Assembly (NCBI RefSeq): GCF_002234675.1 | Contig: NC_019860.2 | Location: 17,042,536 to 17,106,535, forward strand | DNA: 64,000 nucleotides | Direction of reading: 5' to 3' | Origin: Oryzias latipes | Lineage: Eukaryota; Chordata; Actinopteri; Beloniformes; Adrianichthyidae | Shown: positions 11,101 through 22,870 of the stretch, piece after piece | Numbering within the stretch: the first letter of the stretch is position 1 | Layout of the letters: every line of letters begins with the position of its first letter | The notes under the pieces: generated by a model | What the model was told of the DNA's origin: nothing | The model's database searches: none | What the model saw: the letters and a program-made list of their open reading frames with translations, nothing else | Position numbers and translations under genes: made by a program

Positions 11101-14100
11101 TGGAGAACATCTCGTCCCGGAGCAGCGAGTGCTCGGACGAGGAGTCCGGCAGCCCGGTGACCCGGCAGAGCCTGACCGCCTTCCCGACCGGACTGAGCTA
11201 CATCGCCATGAACCTGCTGGAAACGAGGGATGTGGAGAAATGTGGCGACTTGGTGGGCTTCAAGCCTGCCAGCAGCTGCAAAGGAGGCATCAATGGATTA
11301 CACAGTGCGCCGTACGCCTGCCTGGGCTTTCAGGAGGCTGCAACCACTGCCAAAGGTGGGTGCACTGTTAAACCCTTATTTTATTTTGAATATAGATGAT
11401 GCAACAGTGTTTTAAAGGGTTAATCAATTTTTCTAAAGTTAAAGTTTCCTAAAAAGCTTGCATACATATTTGTTTGTATATAAAACATGTTTTTTTAGGA
11501 AAATATCCATGTGTTACAAGTCTATAGGGAAATAGTGCCTGTACAGTTGACGGACTGGATGGTGGGGGTGAAAAAAAGATGAGAGCTTGTTGTTGCGTTT
11601 CCGCTCTACAGATGCTGCTTTCACGTACACATTCTTGGCTCAGAATTCCCAGTTTGTCTTTTTTTTCTTTTTAAAGTCACCTTTCACCTTAAAACCAAAA
11701 CAAAAACGGCACGAGGCTGTTGTTTGCATCGCTTGAGATAAAATAGGATCTTTACAGCTATTACCCAATAGGTAATAGGTTGCCCGGTGTTTCGGGGCCA
11801 AAGTGCGTTGTGATTGTGGCATTTCCCAGCGCACTTGAACTTCGCAGAGAGCTGTCTTGAAACGTGACCGGGCTGGCATCTGGAAGTAAACAAGCTCCGT
11901 GGCTGCGGGTTGTTTCCGTAAAATGAACGACAAATACATTATCAACAAATAGATGATTTTATTTAAATAAATAAAAAAAGTAATAAATGTTTGATGTCTC
12001 GATGAAATAAGTTTGTTGTGGTCGTTTCAGCGGCTGTAAAAACACAGCAAAGTACGTGTACCTCGTATGTGCTTCCGAGCACGTAGATGGGTATGCAGGG
12101 GCGTGTTTAAGGGGGTGATGGAAGAGCCGACCCCCCCTCCCCCCGCGCGCGCTTGTCCTCGTGCGCGGGGGGAGGGGGGGCAGGTAACTTGAGGTCACAG
12201 CAGTGCATTCCTGTCTGAGCTGGTTTGAACAGTTGCCCTGTTTTTGTCTTCTGGCTTTCATTTCAGCCCCCCTGTAATTTATGCTCCCTTTTAAAATGGT
12301 TTGTTTACACTTTTAGTGCCGTGAAAATATTTGAATGGTTTCAATAAAGCCTGGGGGGAAGGAGGAACATGCATGTGGGATTCCTGCACGTATGCATGCA
12401 AAGCCAGTGCTGTGTTTTTTGTTTTTTATTTCCCAGAATCCTCTTTTTTTGTTGTTGTTCTTTTTGCATGTGCAGGGGTTGCCTGTAAGTGCGTGCATAA
12501 TGTTGTGGGACGGCACGTGCGCTCTGCTGTCCCTCTGCCTCATAAGGCGCTGCACTTACCAGGAGGAGGATGGGGGGGGGGCTTTTTAAAAGGCAACAAC
12601 AAACCAGCCTCCCTTTGACCAAGGTGCATTCTGGGAGAGCAGGAAGAAGCTTGTTTACCAAATGCGCCAATGCAGCACTGAGCGGTGAGCCAGGGTGACG
12701 GAGGTCAAAGCAGACCGCAGGCTTTCTGGCGACGGGCCCCGGGGCTGAGGGCGTTGGGTTTGTGTTTGTCGGGACGCCTGGGCCTAGGCGGCTGCGCTCT
12801 CTCTCTGACCCAAAACCCGCAGAGTTTCCATTCCAGCCAGACACCCCTGCTGATGAATTAATCCTCTCACTGGTGAGGCGTTCAGAGGGGGACTGGCAGT
12901 TTCACCTCCCAAATTCTGCTGCTTTTTTAATTGCTGAACTCCTCCAAGGTGTTTGTTTACCCTGACCATGTGACTGCTGTCTCCAGCTCAGCCAGGTGGA
13001 TGTTCTGTACCAGACTCAGATTAGCAAAGTCAGCCGTCTCCTGTTTCTCCTCTTCATCTGACTAAGACTCCAATCTGACGCCAGCCGCCAAGCCTTCTTT
13101 GACGATTAAAGACCCACTCTAAAGCATTATCAGAACAATAGCCCAAATAAAAGAACCAGTGTCGTTTTCTAAAATATAGTTTCTGCAGAGCGACATTCAT
13201 TCAGTTGAAATTCACCTCTGAGTTGTGAGCAGGACCGCTGGCATGGAGCAACCCCACCCCTCTCCCATCGTCACCCATAACTGAGAGCTCTCTGTTTCCA
13301 TGCTCTTCTGCTAGCTTACAGCCTTTCACACCCTCAAGCGTACTTTACCGGTTCAACAAAAACAGTGAGCAATGTTGGCTACCTGTACAGTTTTAAGCCA
13401 GTTTTCTGACAAGGGAAGACATAAATGGATCTACCGTATTTTCCGCACTATAGGGCACACCGCCACTGAATTGTCTATTTTTGAACCTATGTCATTTAAT
13501 AGGTGCACTAAAATATGAGGCGTGTTAAGCGAGATAAGAGTCGGAGAAAAGTTCGTTGGTTAAACTTGAATGACTGCGTTTACAGTAACTTAAAACCTTG
13601 TTAGTTGCACGCTGCACGTTAGCCCAGTTAGAGGAGATAGCCACGTTAGGAGTGTTAGCCGCGTTAGCGTACCTGCAATACCTGTAACTCCCAACCTTGT
13701 TTGCAACACTTAAAAAAATTGACCAGTACCGCTATAACAAACGGTACTGTGACTAACTTAATTCCCAACCTTGTTAGTAACATATAATTAAAATAAAAAA
13801 ACATATTACAACATGCTACATGTTAGCCACATTAGCATATTCACAAAAATGCCCAACCTTGTTTGCAACACGAATAAAAATAGACAGATACTGCTAAAAC
13901 GCACGTTACTCTGACTACGGTAACTCCCAACCTTGTTAACACGTAAAAAAGAAGTCTGATACCGCTATAGCCGCATTAGCATATTCACACCAACACTTAA
14001 CATTGTTGACTGACATTGTGACAGATCGCCGTGTACCTCTCGAAAATTGCTTTAATTGCTTGTGGCCCACCTTGCGTATTTTCTACGTAACAATTGCGCT

Positions 14101-16584
14101 CCTTTTCCGATGGCATTTTTTAAATATCTGGTCCTGATTCACAACAATTTGAATAAAGAAATTCTCAGAAAATGCGATTTTTAAATATAATTTTTTGCCA
14201 CGTGAACATGATAAAAACACCAAAAACACAATTTTCATTGGGGTCTTTTCTGGCAAATCCCACCGCTCTACTAGTTGGCAATGGAATTGCACGTTGCACA
14301 TCCTTTCTTGCTCACTAATGACAGCCCGCCATCTGCTACGGCCAGAGCACTGCGTCCCGGCGTGCGTAGGCGGATTTGAGACACCGGCGTGCAACTGCTA
14401 AAATCCTGCTTTCCCGTAACGTCACTCATTTTTCTGCACGGCAGATGATGTCACGGCGGGAGTTTGACCTGCATGACCGGGCTGCACGGCCAAGCTGTAC
14501 TCGACAGGGGGGAGGAGTCTACCTAAAGCTTCGGTCAGGACCCTGGCTGTGGGTCAAAGGTGCCTTCAAATGGCAACTGCTAATTTTTTAGTTCTACCAG
14601 CTCTTTTAGCCAATTATGGTGAACTTGGTCCCAAACCTGGAACCACCTGAATCCAGTAATCGTGGAAAACGTGTGATTGTCCTGGGTATTTAGGAGGTCT
14701 TACTGTAAACACATCCGTTACTTCTCTGAAACCGATTCGGCATCTCCAAAAATGTCTCATCGCTACGCCTCCTTTCATGTCCGGCGTGAACGGAATTGCA
14801 CCCAAAGGCAACCATCAATGGTGTCCATCGGCCTTTTGTCCATGTGCCGCGTGGCCTCAAAGGGCACACCAGCTGTTTTGAAACTTGTTTACCTCGGAAC
14901 GGGGGCGTAACAGCCAAGGATGGGGGGGGTGGCAACGCGGTGATGCCGCGTTACGTGATATGTAGGGAACAGGCGTGCACACGTCAACCCCTGCAGGCTC
15001 CTGTGTCAGAGTTTCCAGGCAGCGAGCAGTTTCTCTGCGAGTGTGTGTGTCACAGCTCAGAGAGGCGAAGGGGGGCTAAAGTAGGCCGGGATGTTCCAGG
15101 CAGAAGTGCAACGCGTCGGCAGCGTTCCCCACGTTCAGCCGGCGCGCGGCTGCAGATGAGATTACATCCACCATCGGATGAGATTGGACGGCCAGGGGTC
15201 GATCAGGGAGAGTAACCTGCACGGTCATCAGCTGGGGGAATACGCGGGGCGATTACAAATCCATCAAACGTCACCCTGTCTGCGGGAATCAAGTTAGGCT
15301 GCAGCGCGTGCATCGCATGTTTACACTCCAGAAGCGCCAACTTTTTAGGAACTCTGAAGGAAATTGCAGATTTTCGAGGTCATCCAGCCGCTTCTTTGCC
15401 CCTCCCCCAAATAATACCAACATCTGCTGCAGCACAAATGCAGTTCCTGCTTGTTTCACACCACAGATGCTGCTGTTCTGCTTGTTGCTTGGTCCTCCGG
15501 TGCTCGCTGTGTCCATAGCAACAAGGCAGCCCCCCCCCCCAACCCCCATCGCTTTACATCCCAGATTATGCAATTAAAGCTGTTGCAGAAAAGCCCCCCC
15601 CCTCCTTTAGCTGACTGTACAATCACATAGAAGAGGAATGATAAGGTTAGACTCTTAAGAACAGAAAAATGGTTTTCAGTTCTTTAGGTTTGATGTAAAA
15701 GAACAAACTGTACCGAACCAACTGTTCAAGATATGGAACCGAAATCAGGCTCCTTGTTTTTGTGGCTCATTAACACTAATCCGAGTCTGTGAATGAGTTC
15801 ACGCTGTACGCCGGCGCCGTAACACGGTGTTCCCTCCGTCCTCCCGCGGCTGCCGTCTCAAAGGTCTGCTTAATTGGCGCTGGTGGTGTTTGTGAGAACA
15901 CAATCGGATGTCGTTCTGGGACAGAGATGGAGTACATGTACATTTCAAAACATTTTTTTCACACGTATGTTGTTTTAAAAAAAATAATTTTCAGTCATCT
16001 TTATCATTCTTTTTCGGTATTTATTCAATCAATATTTCTTCTCATTTCTGTTGTTCAAATGATTATAGTGCGCTCCTTACGTTTAGCTCAACTCGAAATT
16101 AATTTTTGAACAGTGGGAGCGTAGCTTGTAGGGGAACCTTATGGGCGTCCTGCGGGCACTTTGTGTACTTCATTTGTGCAGGGTCAGTAAGGGGCTAGTA
16201 ATGGTAACGCCTAGAATATGCATGGCATGTGTGTGGCATAAGAGTACCACACAAAAGCATTACCTGTAAGTCATAAGTATGTCCAACTTACATTAGCCTT
16301 ACCACTACCTCACGATACGGTTACCACACGCATAATAATCGTACGTTACATTTTTAATAATGTTCAAGGGACAAGACACCGGCACACCCCTTCAGGTGCG
16401 CCTCTAACCAGCTACTCTTCTTTACAACCCTCCACAACCGAAAAACCTACAGCACCTGTACGGGTCAACCCCTGTACGGGTGCATGCGACTAAACCATAA
16501 TTTTGTGTACAATTCAAATGTTACATGTTTCAGTCTTCTAATTCTTCTATATATTTTTTTTTTGTGTCGTCTTTTCCAGACTGA
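8176..16584 (+). CDS. irs2: Insulin receptor substrate 2, join(8176-10799, 10874-11355, 16580-16584)
   Basis: Cytoplasmic adaptor phosphorylated by insulin and IGF-1 receptors; it recruits PI3-kinase, Grb2 and SHP2. The start is Met at 8176 (MASPPATGG, as in mammalian IRS2); an upstream in-frame Met at 7972 lies in leader sequence. A PH domain spans about residues 21-120 (CGYLRKQKHGH) and a PTB domain about 150-255. Ten YXXM PI3K sites are visible: Y462, 510, 554, 571, 615, 635, 683, 701, 856 and 984. Grb2-type YINI is at 762 and YINL at 802. SYGYIVM around 460 matches the kinase-regulatory-loop-binding region. The spliced product is 1036 residues, shorter than human (about 1338) because Ala/Pro/Gly runs are missing. 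The last exon supplies only the end of one codon plus the stop (K-D-stop), as in mammals where a tiny coding tail sits on exon 2. Whether this is the irs2a or irs2b co-orthologue is unresolved. Confidence 0.93.
10800..10873 (+). other. 74-bp intron inside the irs2 main exon
   Basis: Without splicing the frame ends at TGA 10819-10821, soon after the conserved DYTEMTFG site. With donor AAG|GTATGT and acceptor CATTTCAG|CT the frame resumes exactly (phase 2, AG|C = Ser). It continues into RRRHSSETFSS and PSSVENIS, blocks conserved in IRS2. The pyrimidine tract is weak. The length fits the typical minimal fish intron. Confidence 0.85.
12131..12180. repeat. GC-rich perfect inverted repeat (18-bp arms)
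   Basis: The left arm, 12131-12148, reads C7-T-C6-GCGC. The right arm, 12163-12180, is its exact reverse complement, with a 14-nt loop. Transcribed RNA or supercoiled DNA could form a very stable hairpin. The G-rich strand could alternatively form a quadruplex. Confidence 0.85.
13107..14255. mobile_element. Family A repeat, copy 1, split by a nested repeat
   Basis: It begins TTAAAGACCCACTCTAAAG and runs through family-A landmarks (TTTCTGCAGAGCG, CACCTCTGAGTTGTG, GAGAGCTCTCTGTTTCC, CTAGCTTACAGCC) to about 13430. It resumes near 14090 with CTGATTCACAACAATTTGAA, GCCACGTGAACATG and ACACCAAAAACACAATTTTC. The gap is filled by the repeat at 13433-14022. Family A is described at 36595-37000. Confidence 0.7.
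13433..14022. mobile_element. MITE-like insert with internal tandem repeats
   Basis: The left end TACCGTATTTTCCGCACTAT resembles the 'ACCGTATTTTCCGGACTATAAGGCGCAC' class of vertebrate MITEs. Inside is a degenerate tandem repeat of roughly 90-120 bp marked by recurring CCAACCTTGTT(A/T)G, GTTAGC and GATACCGCTA. The right end is uncertain and no matching terminal inverted repeat was found. Confidence 0.5.
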
Positions 16585-19205
16585 AGCCCGGATCGTCATC
16601 TGACTTTACTGAGCTGCTACTATGAAACCGCAAACAAAACAGGGTGAAAACAAACTTGAGTCCAGCCGCTGGGCCTCGATGGCCTAAAAGGGACTGTCTG
16701 GACCATCAGGATGGCAAATGCCTAAAAACACAGAACGCACTCACACAAGAAAAACAAGCAGGTCACCTATCCATAGAGAGAAACCGCTGAAGGGCGGGAC
16801 AGGTGTGTCTTCTGCACGTCGGGTCGGTACGTCTCCTGTTTCCTGCACTTTGAGAGGCCATTTCTCCTGTGACCCAGATCTTGGCACAAGCACAGAGGCA
16901 AAGATAGTCAGACAATAAAAGAGCTCTAATGGTACCCAGATGCTATTTATTTACTGGAGGGTAGTTTTTATGTTGGTGTGTAAGTCTGCATTTCGAAGAC
17001 AAAAGAAACTAGTATGCCAGTGAACAATGAAAACTGCTACAAGTCCTCGGAAATGACAGTACCAAGGTACACTGAGCGTAAAAATATGAAATATATATAT
17101 ATATATGATTAGATATTTTATTTATTTTTGGATGCTGAATGTCTGATTGGACATGCCCGATGCCTTAATGTGCATACTGACCTTATGTTTTCTATGAAAT
17201 AAGAGATAAATATTCTATTATGTTTGCTCTATATATTGTTATTGTCTTGAGAAAAGCAAAATGCCTCGTTTACCATTTAAAATATATATTATGTCAGAAA
17301 TTTAAAGTGAGGCTGTGTGAAATCCAATTTATTCTATTAATATCAAAGTATTTTCTTAATTATTCTAACCCAGTTTAATATTTTTGTCCGAAATTATATT
17401 TCTAGATGTCTAATAATAGTCGTGCATTCATTTATGAATCAGCTCAGACACTACGACAACTGGCACTGTACCTCCCATAGTTCCTCAGTCAATTGAGCCC
17501 GAAAACTTCACACACTCCTACCTTCAAGCCAATGGCCAGCTCCACGCGGGCCACCATGCTGTGAAATCATTTGACTCTACAGCTGCCGAGGTGACCATGG
17601 GGGGGCGGAGCCAGGGTAAACTGTAGAAACTGGAGGCACAGCTGTGGCGGTTTCAGGTCAGCCACTAGTAGCCGGAGAGAAAGTCGCTCTCAGGGTAGGA
17701 GGGTCTCGTGGAAAAGGGACCTACAGTCACATCTGGCACCGTCACTGAACACTCGTTAGCTTGGAAAACGATGTACAAGTAATAGTCGCAAATATGTATA
17801 ATTATGTAAAGCAAGACCATGTTACGTAGTTACGACACAATAAGGCGATATATATATAAAAAAAATCAGCGAACAGTTATAGCAAGTATTACACAACGAT
17901 AGCTAACTAGCTAATATTTGCCAACACAATTAGCTACTAGCTTGTAGCTACTTTACGAAATTCCTAACAAACTTTTATCTTAAATAGGAACTCGGTCTTC
18001 TTTCAACATTTTTGTTTCAGTTTATTTATTTTTTTTATTTATTTTCTTTTACAACTGAGAGAACTGTTTGACATTAACTAGATTCACCAGGGACAATGTA
18101 TGATGGCTAAGTTAAGAAAAAAACAAAACAATTATGCAAATTATTTGTTCCTTCAAATGCAAATAGCAGTGTCTACCAACTTGCTCATTTAAGCAGTATT
18201 TTGCTTATGTTTTCAAAATTGTTATTTAAAATTGCAAGCTTTGAAGGAACATGTACAAAATATCATATAATTCCAAAAAAGTTGCATGGTCTTGTTTTAA
18301 TTCCAGAGAAGCGAGCACTAGCTTAAATCCGCACTTTTAACCAAGCTACCCCGCAATGGCTGCCAGGTTTTTTATTTAAAAAATCCCTCTTTCAGTACAG
18401 TGACTGTACCGCCTCCAACTGGCTCACAACCCTTTTTGTTTGACAGTAAATTGGAAAATTCAAAAGGTCTGAATGTATTGCTGAGCTGGTGGGAACACCA
18501 TTGATTTAAACTGGTTTTGACAAGTGTTATATTATTGTAGTTTTGTACCATGCGCCGCTGTGGTATCTATTTATCTTTAGAATTTTGACTGTAAATTATG
18601 TACATAAAAGTAACTTTAACTAAATAATAATTATATCTAGAGTACTTAGATTTGACCTGAAATGATATTCCTGTGTAAAGACTTTGGCTACAGATTTTTA
18701 AAAGGGGTTTTACAGTATATTCTATGCTTTTTCTCCCTCAAAGTCTATGAACAAAAGTTTAAATTGTTTATTTTCTTATAGAAATCTTTTTGCCTTGTCT
18801 ACACATTTTACCCAATGGCATATGCAATAGTGACATGAGTAAAAGAAATTAGTTTACAACAGTGGAACCAAATGTACCATTTTTTTTTAATATTATTTTT
18901 TTTTTATCAGTTGATGATTAGCGGGAGACATTTTTTCCGCTACCTTTTACATTTTTCTTCTCTGCCAAGTGTTATGCTTTGGGGAAGAATTTCCCTGTTT
19001 CAGTGTCTATGAATGGATTTACAGATCGATCTTGGATTGACTCAGTTTGAATGTTTGTTTGTTTTTTGTCTTCCTCATACTTTTGTACATACTTACATAT
19101 AATGTTTATTGTGATGCTCACAAAAGATTTTTAAATTCTAGTAGTAAAGTATTGCTTTTGTCTGTATTAATTATGGATAGAAACAGAAATAAATGACTTT
19201 ATTTA
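16585..19205 (+). other. irs2 3' UTR
   Basis: About 2.6 kb of AT-rich, mostly non-repetitive sequence after the irs2 stop, similar in length to the mammalian IRS2 3' UTR. AU-rich stretches with ATTTATTT (about 17115 and 18020), which can confer mRNA instability, are present. An early AATAAA at 16914 could give a short isoform. The far signal is at 19188. Confidence 0.55.
19188..19193 (+). terminator. Polyadenylation signal AATAAA for irs2
   Basis: Canonical AATAAA at the end of the unique 3' UTR-like sequence, followed within 30 bp by T-rich sequence. The assignment rests on position only. Confidence 0.45.
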
Positions 19206-20439
19206 AAGATTTAAACTTTGTTCTTCTTTTTTCCCCCCACCAAACTTTTAAAAAAACTGCATTTTTGGGGCAATAAGCGAAAATATCTGCTGGAATCTCA
19301 TCAAGTAAAAACACAATTAAAGTTCACAAGCCTTGAATCCGAAGTACCTTTAAGCCCGAGTCTTGTTTTTATTATTGTTTTATTTTTTAATTTATTATGT
19401 TTCAGGTAGAGCACAAGCAAGCCCAGACCATGACTCTCCCACCTCCCATATTGAATGATTGTTTTTTAAACTCCTTTCAAAAAATTCTGCCAAAGTTTGG
19501 AGGAAAATCCAGATGTTTTCATCAAACATGTGAAGGTTGTTATTTTCATTTTTTTTGTGTTTTGCTCCATAGACATTCTCTTGATCCATGCTTGCCAGCT
19601 ACTTCACAATTAAACCATGGATTTTCACTCAATTCATCTCAAATCAAAATACTAACATTTATCTGAAACATCTGCTCAAATATTATGTATCTGTCAGCCA
19701 AATAGCTTCCTGCCTGGAAAAGAGGATATCCCACCTCCATCCTGTGAGGATGGAGGAGCTTTCCTTTTTAACTTTCTCCTCTTGTTGATTACACTTCGGA
19801 CACTTGCAGAAGCAGGAAGCTCTTTTCGAGCCAAAGACTTCCTGCCAAGCAATGCTTTTGTAGAGGATTATGTAGGCGGCGATCAGAGGTCAGGAAGTTG
19901 AGTTCAAGCAGTAAACATGTCGTTACGCCATCTTTGTCGCTGACACATGAAGATGTCCTGCCTGATCGTTCATGATCACTGCTGGAACGGTTTGCTTTAG
20001 AAAAGCTTAAAGAGACTCTTCCAACTAAAGCCCTTTTTTTATATCTGACAGTATACTCTGGCACAGATATGGGTGTGCTCACCTGTCGATAAAAAGAAAT
20101 AAAAAAGAAAGAGAACACACCCATAATAATTATGTAACTGTGCACAAATTTATCTGTAATAAAACCCAAACAGCTGATTAATAGAAATATTTACCACCTC
20201 ATGTGTCTCGTGCATAAAAAATGTGGACATGTGGTACATTTATGGTGTAAAGTTGGACTTTTTGAAAAGGGGAGTGTCCATATTATCGCTCCATTCTTCA
20301 ACCAGCCTATAGTGATCATTTGAGGAACTGCAACATGTGGTCCTTCCTGTTTTGGCAACAAATCTGAAAACCCCCGGTGTCCTCTCTGAATGTTCCAGTG
20401 AGCAACTTATTTCAAATATGTGACATCTGTTATGTAGCA

Positions 20440-21091
20440 CCTTCTGTAATGATTGAATTTCTCAAGTTAAAGTGGCAAAAAAAAAATCAAACGTTAAGCC
20501 TAAAATTGCATTTTGGAGTATTTCTTTATTCAAATCGTTGTAAATTAGAAGCTGATGCCAAAAAAGAAGTTTGATCTTTGTGACGTAGAAAAAATGCTAG
20601 GCGGTCAGTCAAAAAGATCCTTGCTCTTATCTCTCACTGATGTGGAGGTTAAGGGGGGCGGGGTTGCTCCGTGCCAACAATCCCACCCACAACTCTTTTT
20701 TTTTTTTTTTTTTAACCTTGTCCTGTCCAACAGCTGGGCAAACAGATGAGACCTGAGGCCCTCTTGTGTTGGACATATTTTACTTTAACAAGAGGGGTTA
20801 TTAATCTTCAGACAAACCAAAGGTATGTCTGAATAAACCCCTTTTGTAATTGAGGCCAAACTTTATTAATTTCAAACATGTTTGAAGATCTTTGGTGTTG
20901 GACCGGACGGAAAAGGAAAGAGGGGAAGAAGAGAGAGGGACGTTAGAGAGAGGGGGCAATGAATTACTGCTGCTCTGCAGAAACTTTGTCCTAAAAATGA
21001 TCAAAGTTTTTTTATTTTGGCTAAAAACTGCATAATCATAATTAAAAGACGCTTTGAAAATAGCCCCAAAGATGATCAGAGTTGGTCTTTA
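20440..21091. mobile_element. Family A repeat, copy 2 (interrupted)
   Basis: Opposite orientation to copy 1. It shows CTTTATTCAAATCG, GGGGCGGGGTTGCTC and CTGCTCTGCAGAAACTTTGTC, and ends in GTTGGTCTTTA. A poly-T tract and about 200 bp of unrelated sequence (about 20697-20930) interrupt it. Confidence 0.65.
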
Positions 21092-21237
21092 AGCAGGTGT
21101 TTCGATTACTCCACATCTGCAATTATTGGTGAATGATAAACCAAAAGAGTATACACTGCCACCCTCTGCGTAGGAGGTGTAAAAGCAGCATCCACACTCA
21201 AGCCAGGTTAACAGCACCTTTGGCAACGCTTGTGTAA

Positions 21238-21442
21238 CCCTTGTGCTATCCTAGGCACTTTAACATTGGGAGTTGGGTCATTTAGACCCACTAGACAGTG
21301 CTCTGAACCTTTTTTCTTCAATGATTTGTGATCTTCACTGGTGTCCATGGAATACATGAAATCTTTCCACCTTTATCCACCTTTGTCATGGTAGGGAGAA
21401 CATGTCAATGTGAGGGTGGGGTCATTTAAGATAGCTTAAGGG
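21238..21442. mobile_element. piggyBac-like MITE, copy 1
   Basis: A 205-bp element with terminal inverted repeats beginning CCCTTGTGCTATC (left) and CCCTTAAGCTATC (right, inverted). It is flanked on the right by TTAA and on the left by the degenerate GTAA. CCC ends with a TTAA target are the mark of piggyBac-type transposons. It has no coding capacity. A second, inverted copy lies in the lig4 intron at 51162-51366. Confidence 0.8.
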
Positions 21443-21489
21443 TTAAGCAGCCATTTCCAATAAAATGTTTATGTAAACACGTGTAGATA

Positions 21490-21830
21490 CTTGTTTCGGG
21501 TTTCTCCGTTTAAATCTCTCAGGTTCATGCGTAGCTACGCATGTTTTTAAGTCCGTTGTTAGGCTCTACGTACGACCATTGAACACACATTGTAAGTCGA
21601 ACCAGGTAAAATTCTGATCAATCTGGGACTCGGATTTGGTCGTGATGCATGGATGGCGAGATTTGTACCACTTTGACATTCTGCACCAAACCTGTAGGTG
21701 GCGGACACGCAGCAGTAGAAGAAGAAGAAGAACCGCTCCATGTTTGTCCAGTGTGAACACTATGGGCTTTACTTGCGTTCAAGAATGCACGTCACATGGC
21801 CAATGTGAAAGCAGCTTTAGACTTAGATGG
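21490..21830. mobile_element. Family B repeat fragment, copy 1
   Basis: Shares GGGACTCGGATTTGGT, ATGCATGGATGGCG and TGTAGGTGGCGGAC-type sequence with the copy at 35330-35735. Non-coding, with ends unclear. Confidence 0.5.
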
Positions 21831-22222
21831 AGATTGTGGTCGTGGAGATGTCAGACGACAAAGCAGATTTTCGCATTATGACTTGGCACTTTTGTGCAAC
21901 TCGAGTACAGACCAGGTAACTAAAGCCACAGACGTTTTAGCCCACTTTGTCTTAAAGAGGTTATTCCAAAGGCAGCCTTCCTTTCCCTTCAGCTTTTGCA
22001 ACAGAGCCGAATGGCTGTGAGAAATGTGCAACGCTCAAAAGGTTGGGGGATGGCGCCGTTACAGTACTCGTTTGGGCATTTCCCTTCCTCCCCGAGTTTC
22101 CCCGTCTCCGGCACATCCACATCCTGCTCACACGCGCGTGGGCAAACCGCTGGGTGGTGTGTATTAATTAAGAGTGAGACTGTCATTGGGGCTCTGCTCT
22201 GCTGCCAGGCAGAAAGCAGCCT

Positions 22223-22229
22223 TATATAA
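22223..22229 (+). promoter_or_regulatory. TATA box-like TATATAA
   Basis: TATATAA in non-repetitive, moderately GC-rich sequence about 3 kb beyond the irs2 3' UTR. It lies 24 bp before a perfect steroid-receptor palindrome. A TATA this placed could serve an unannotated non-coding transcript; no open frame follows. Confidence 0.3.
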
Positions 22230-22253
22230 GAACCCACCACCGAGCCACCAGCA

Positions 22254-22268
22254 GGAACACAGTGTTCC
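22254..22268. promoter_or_regulatory. Perfect palindromic GRE/ARE (GGAACA-CAG-TGTTCC)
   Basis: An exact 15-bp match to the glucocorticoid/androgen/progesterone receptor element, two half-sites spaced by 3 bp. The palindrome extends to 17 bp (22253-22269) with flanking A/T. It is outside recognised repeats. irs2 is the nearest gene, and IRS2 is steroid-responsive in mammals, but linkage to irs2 is inference. Confidence 0.55.
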
Positions 22269-22659
22269 TCACCCCACTGTGTTCGGACTGTCTACAGCCA
22301 TGTGTGGATGGTGGTGGTGGTGGTGGGGGGAGGCGAAATAAATAAATAAAGCCTCTCTGTCACTCTTGGACACGAGCACATGACAATGCAATCTGGATTA
22401 AACTAGTGGGTCATAGGAGAAAGGAACACCTTGTTTGTTAAACAGAACACGGAGGCTGGACTTGGAGCTGCTTTTAAGGAATCAAGAGGCTTCGACCGCC
22501 AAGTGCTGCCGATTTACTGCAACTGATGGAGAGAAGAAGAAGAAATGGGGGCAATTCTGACACTTCAGTGCCTTCAAATGTGTGTTAAAGTGATGCTACT
22601 TTGATGGAGTAGCAATTCTTTCGACCTATCGATGGAAAAAAAAGAGAAGAACACTGACT

Positions 22660-22870
22660 ACGTTTTGCCCGAGTACGTTTCCTCCATTAATCTGGAACAC
22701 ATTTTTAGTCAGAATACACCCTGTTCCTTGGAACCATCTTGGTCTTGGTTTGTTTCCACTCAGACTGATTTTCGGTTCGCTCTGAGATTTTTCAGTCTGA
22801 ATAGGCTCTGTGCTCGGAACCTGGACCAAAACGGCCACCGTAGCCGGGATTATGGGATGTAAACAGAGTG
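22660..22870. mobile_element. Family C repeat, copy 1
   Basis: It shares GTTTCCTCCATTAATCTGGA and TTTTCAGTCTGAATA-type blocks with the inverted copy at 27610-27745. Probably a non-autonomous DNA element; ends not resolved. Confidence 0.4.

Larger units (their letters stand above)
11356..16579 (+). other. irs2 last intron (5.2 kb)
   Basis: Donor AAAG|GTGGGT at 11355/11356 and acceptor CTTTTCCAG|AC at 16579/16580. Contents: AT-rich start, a GC hairpin at 12131-12180, a family-A repeat with a nested repeat (13107-14255), other repeat-like sequence about 14000-15000 and 16100-16500, and a poly-C run near 15531. No separate gene is seen. Confidence 0.75.
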
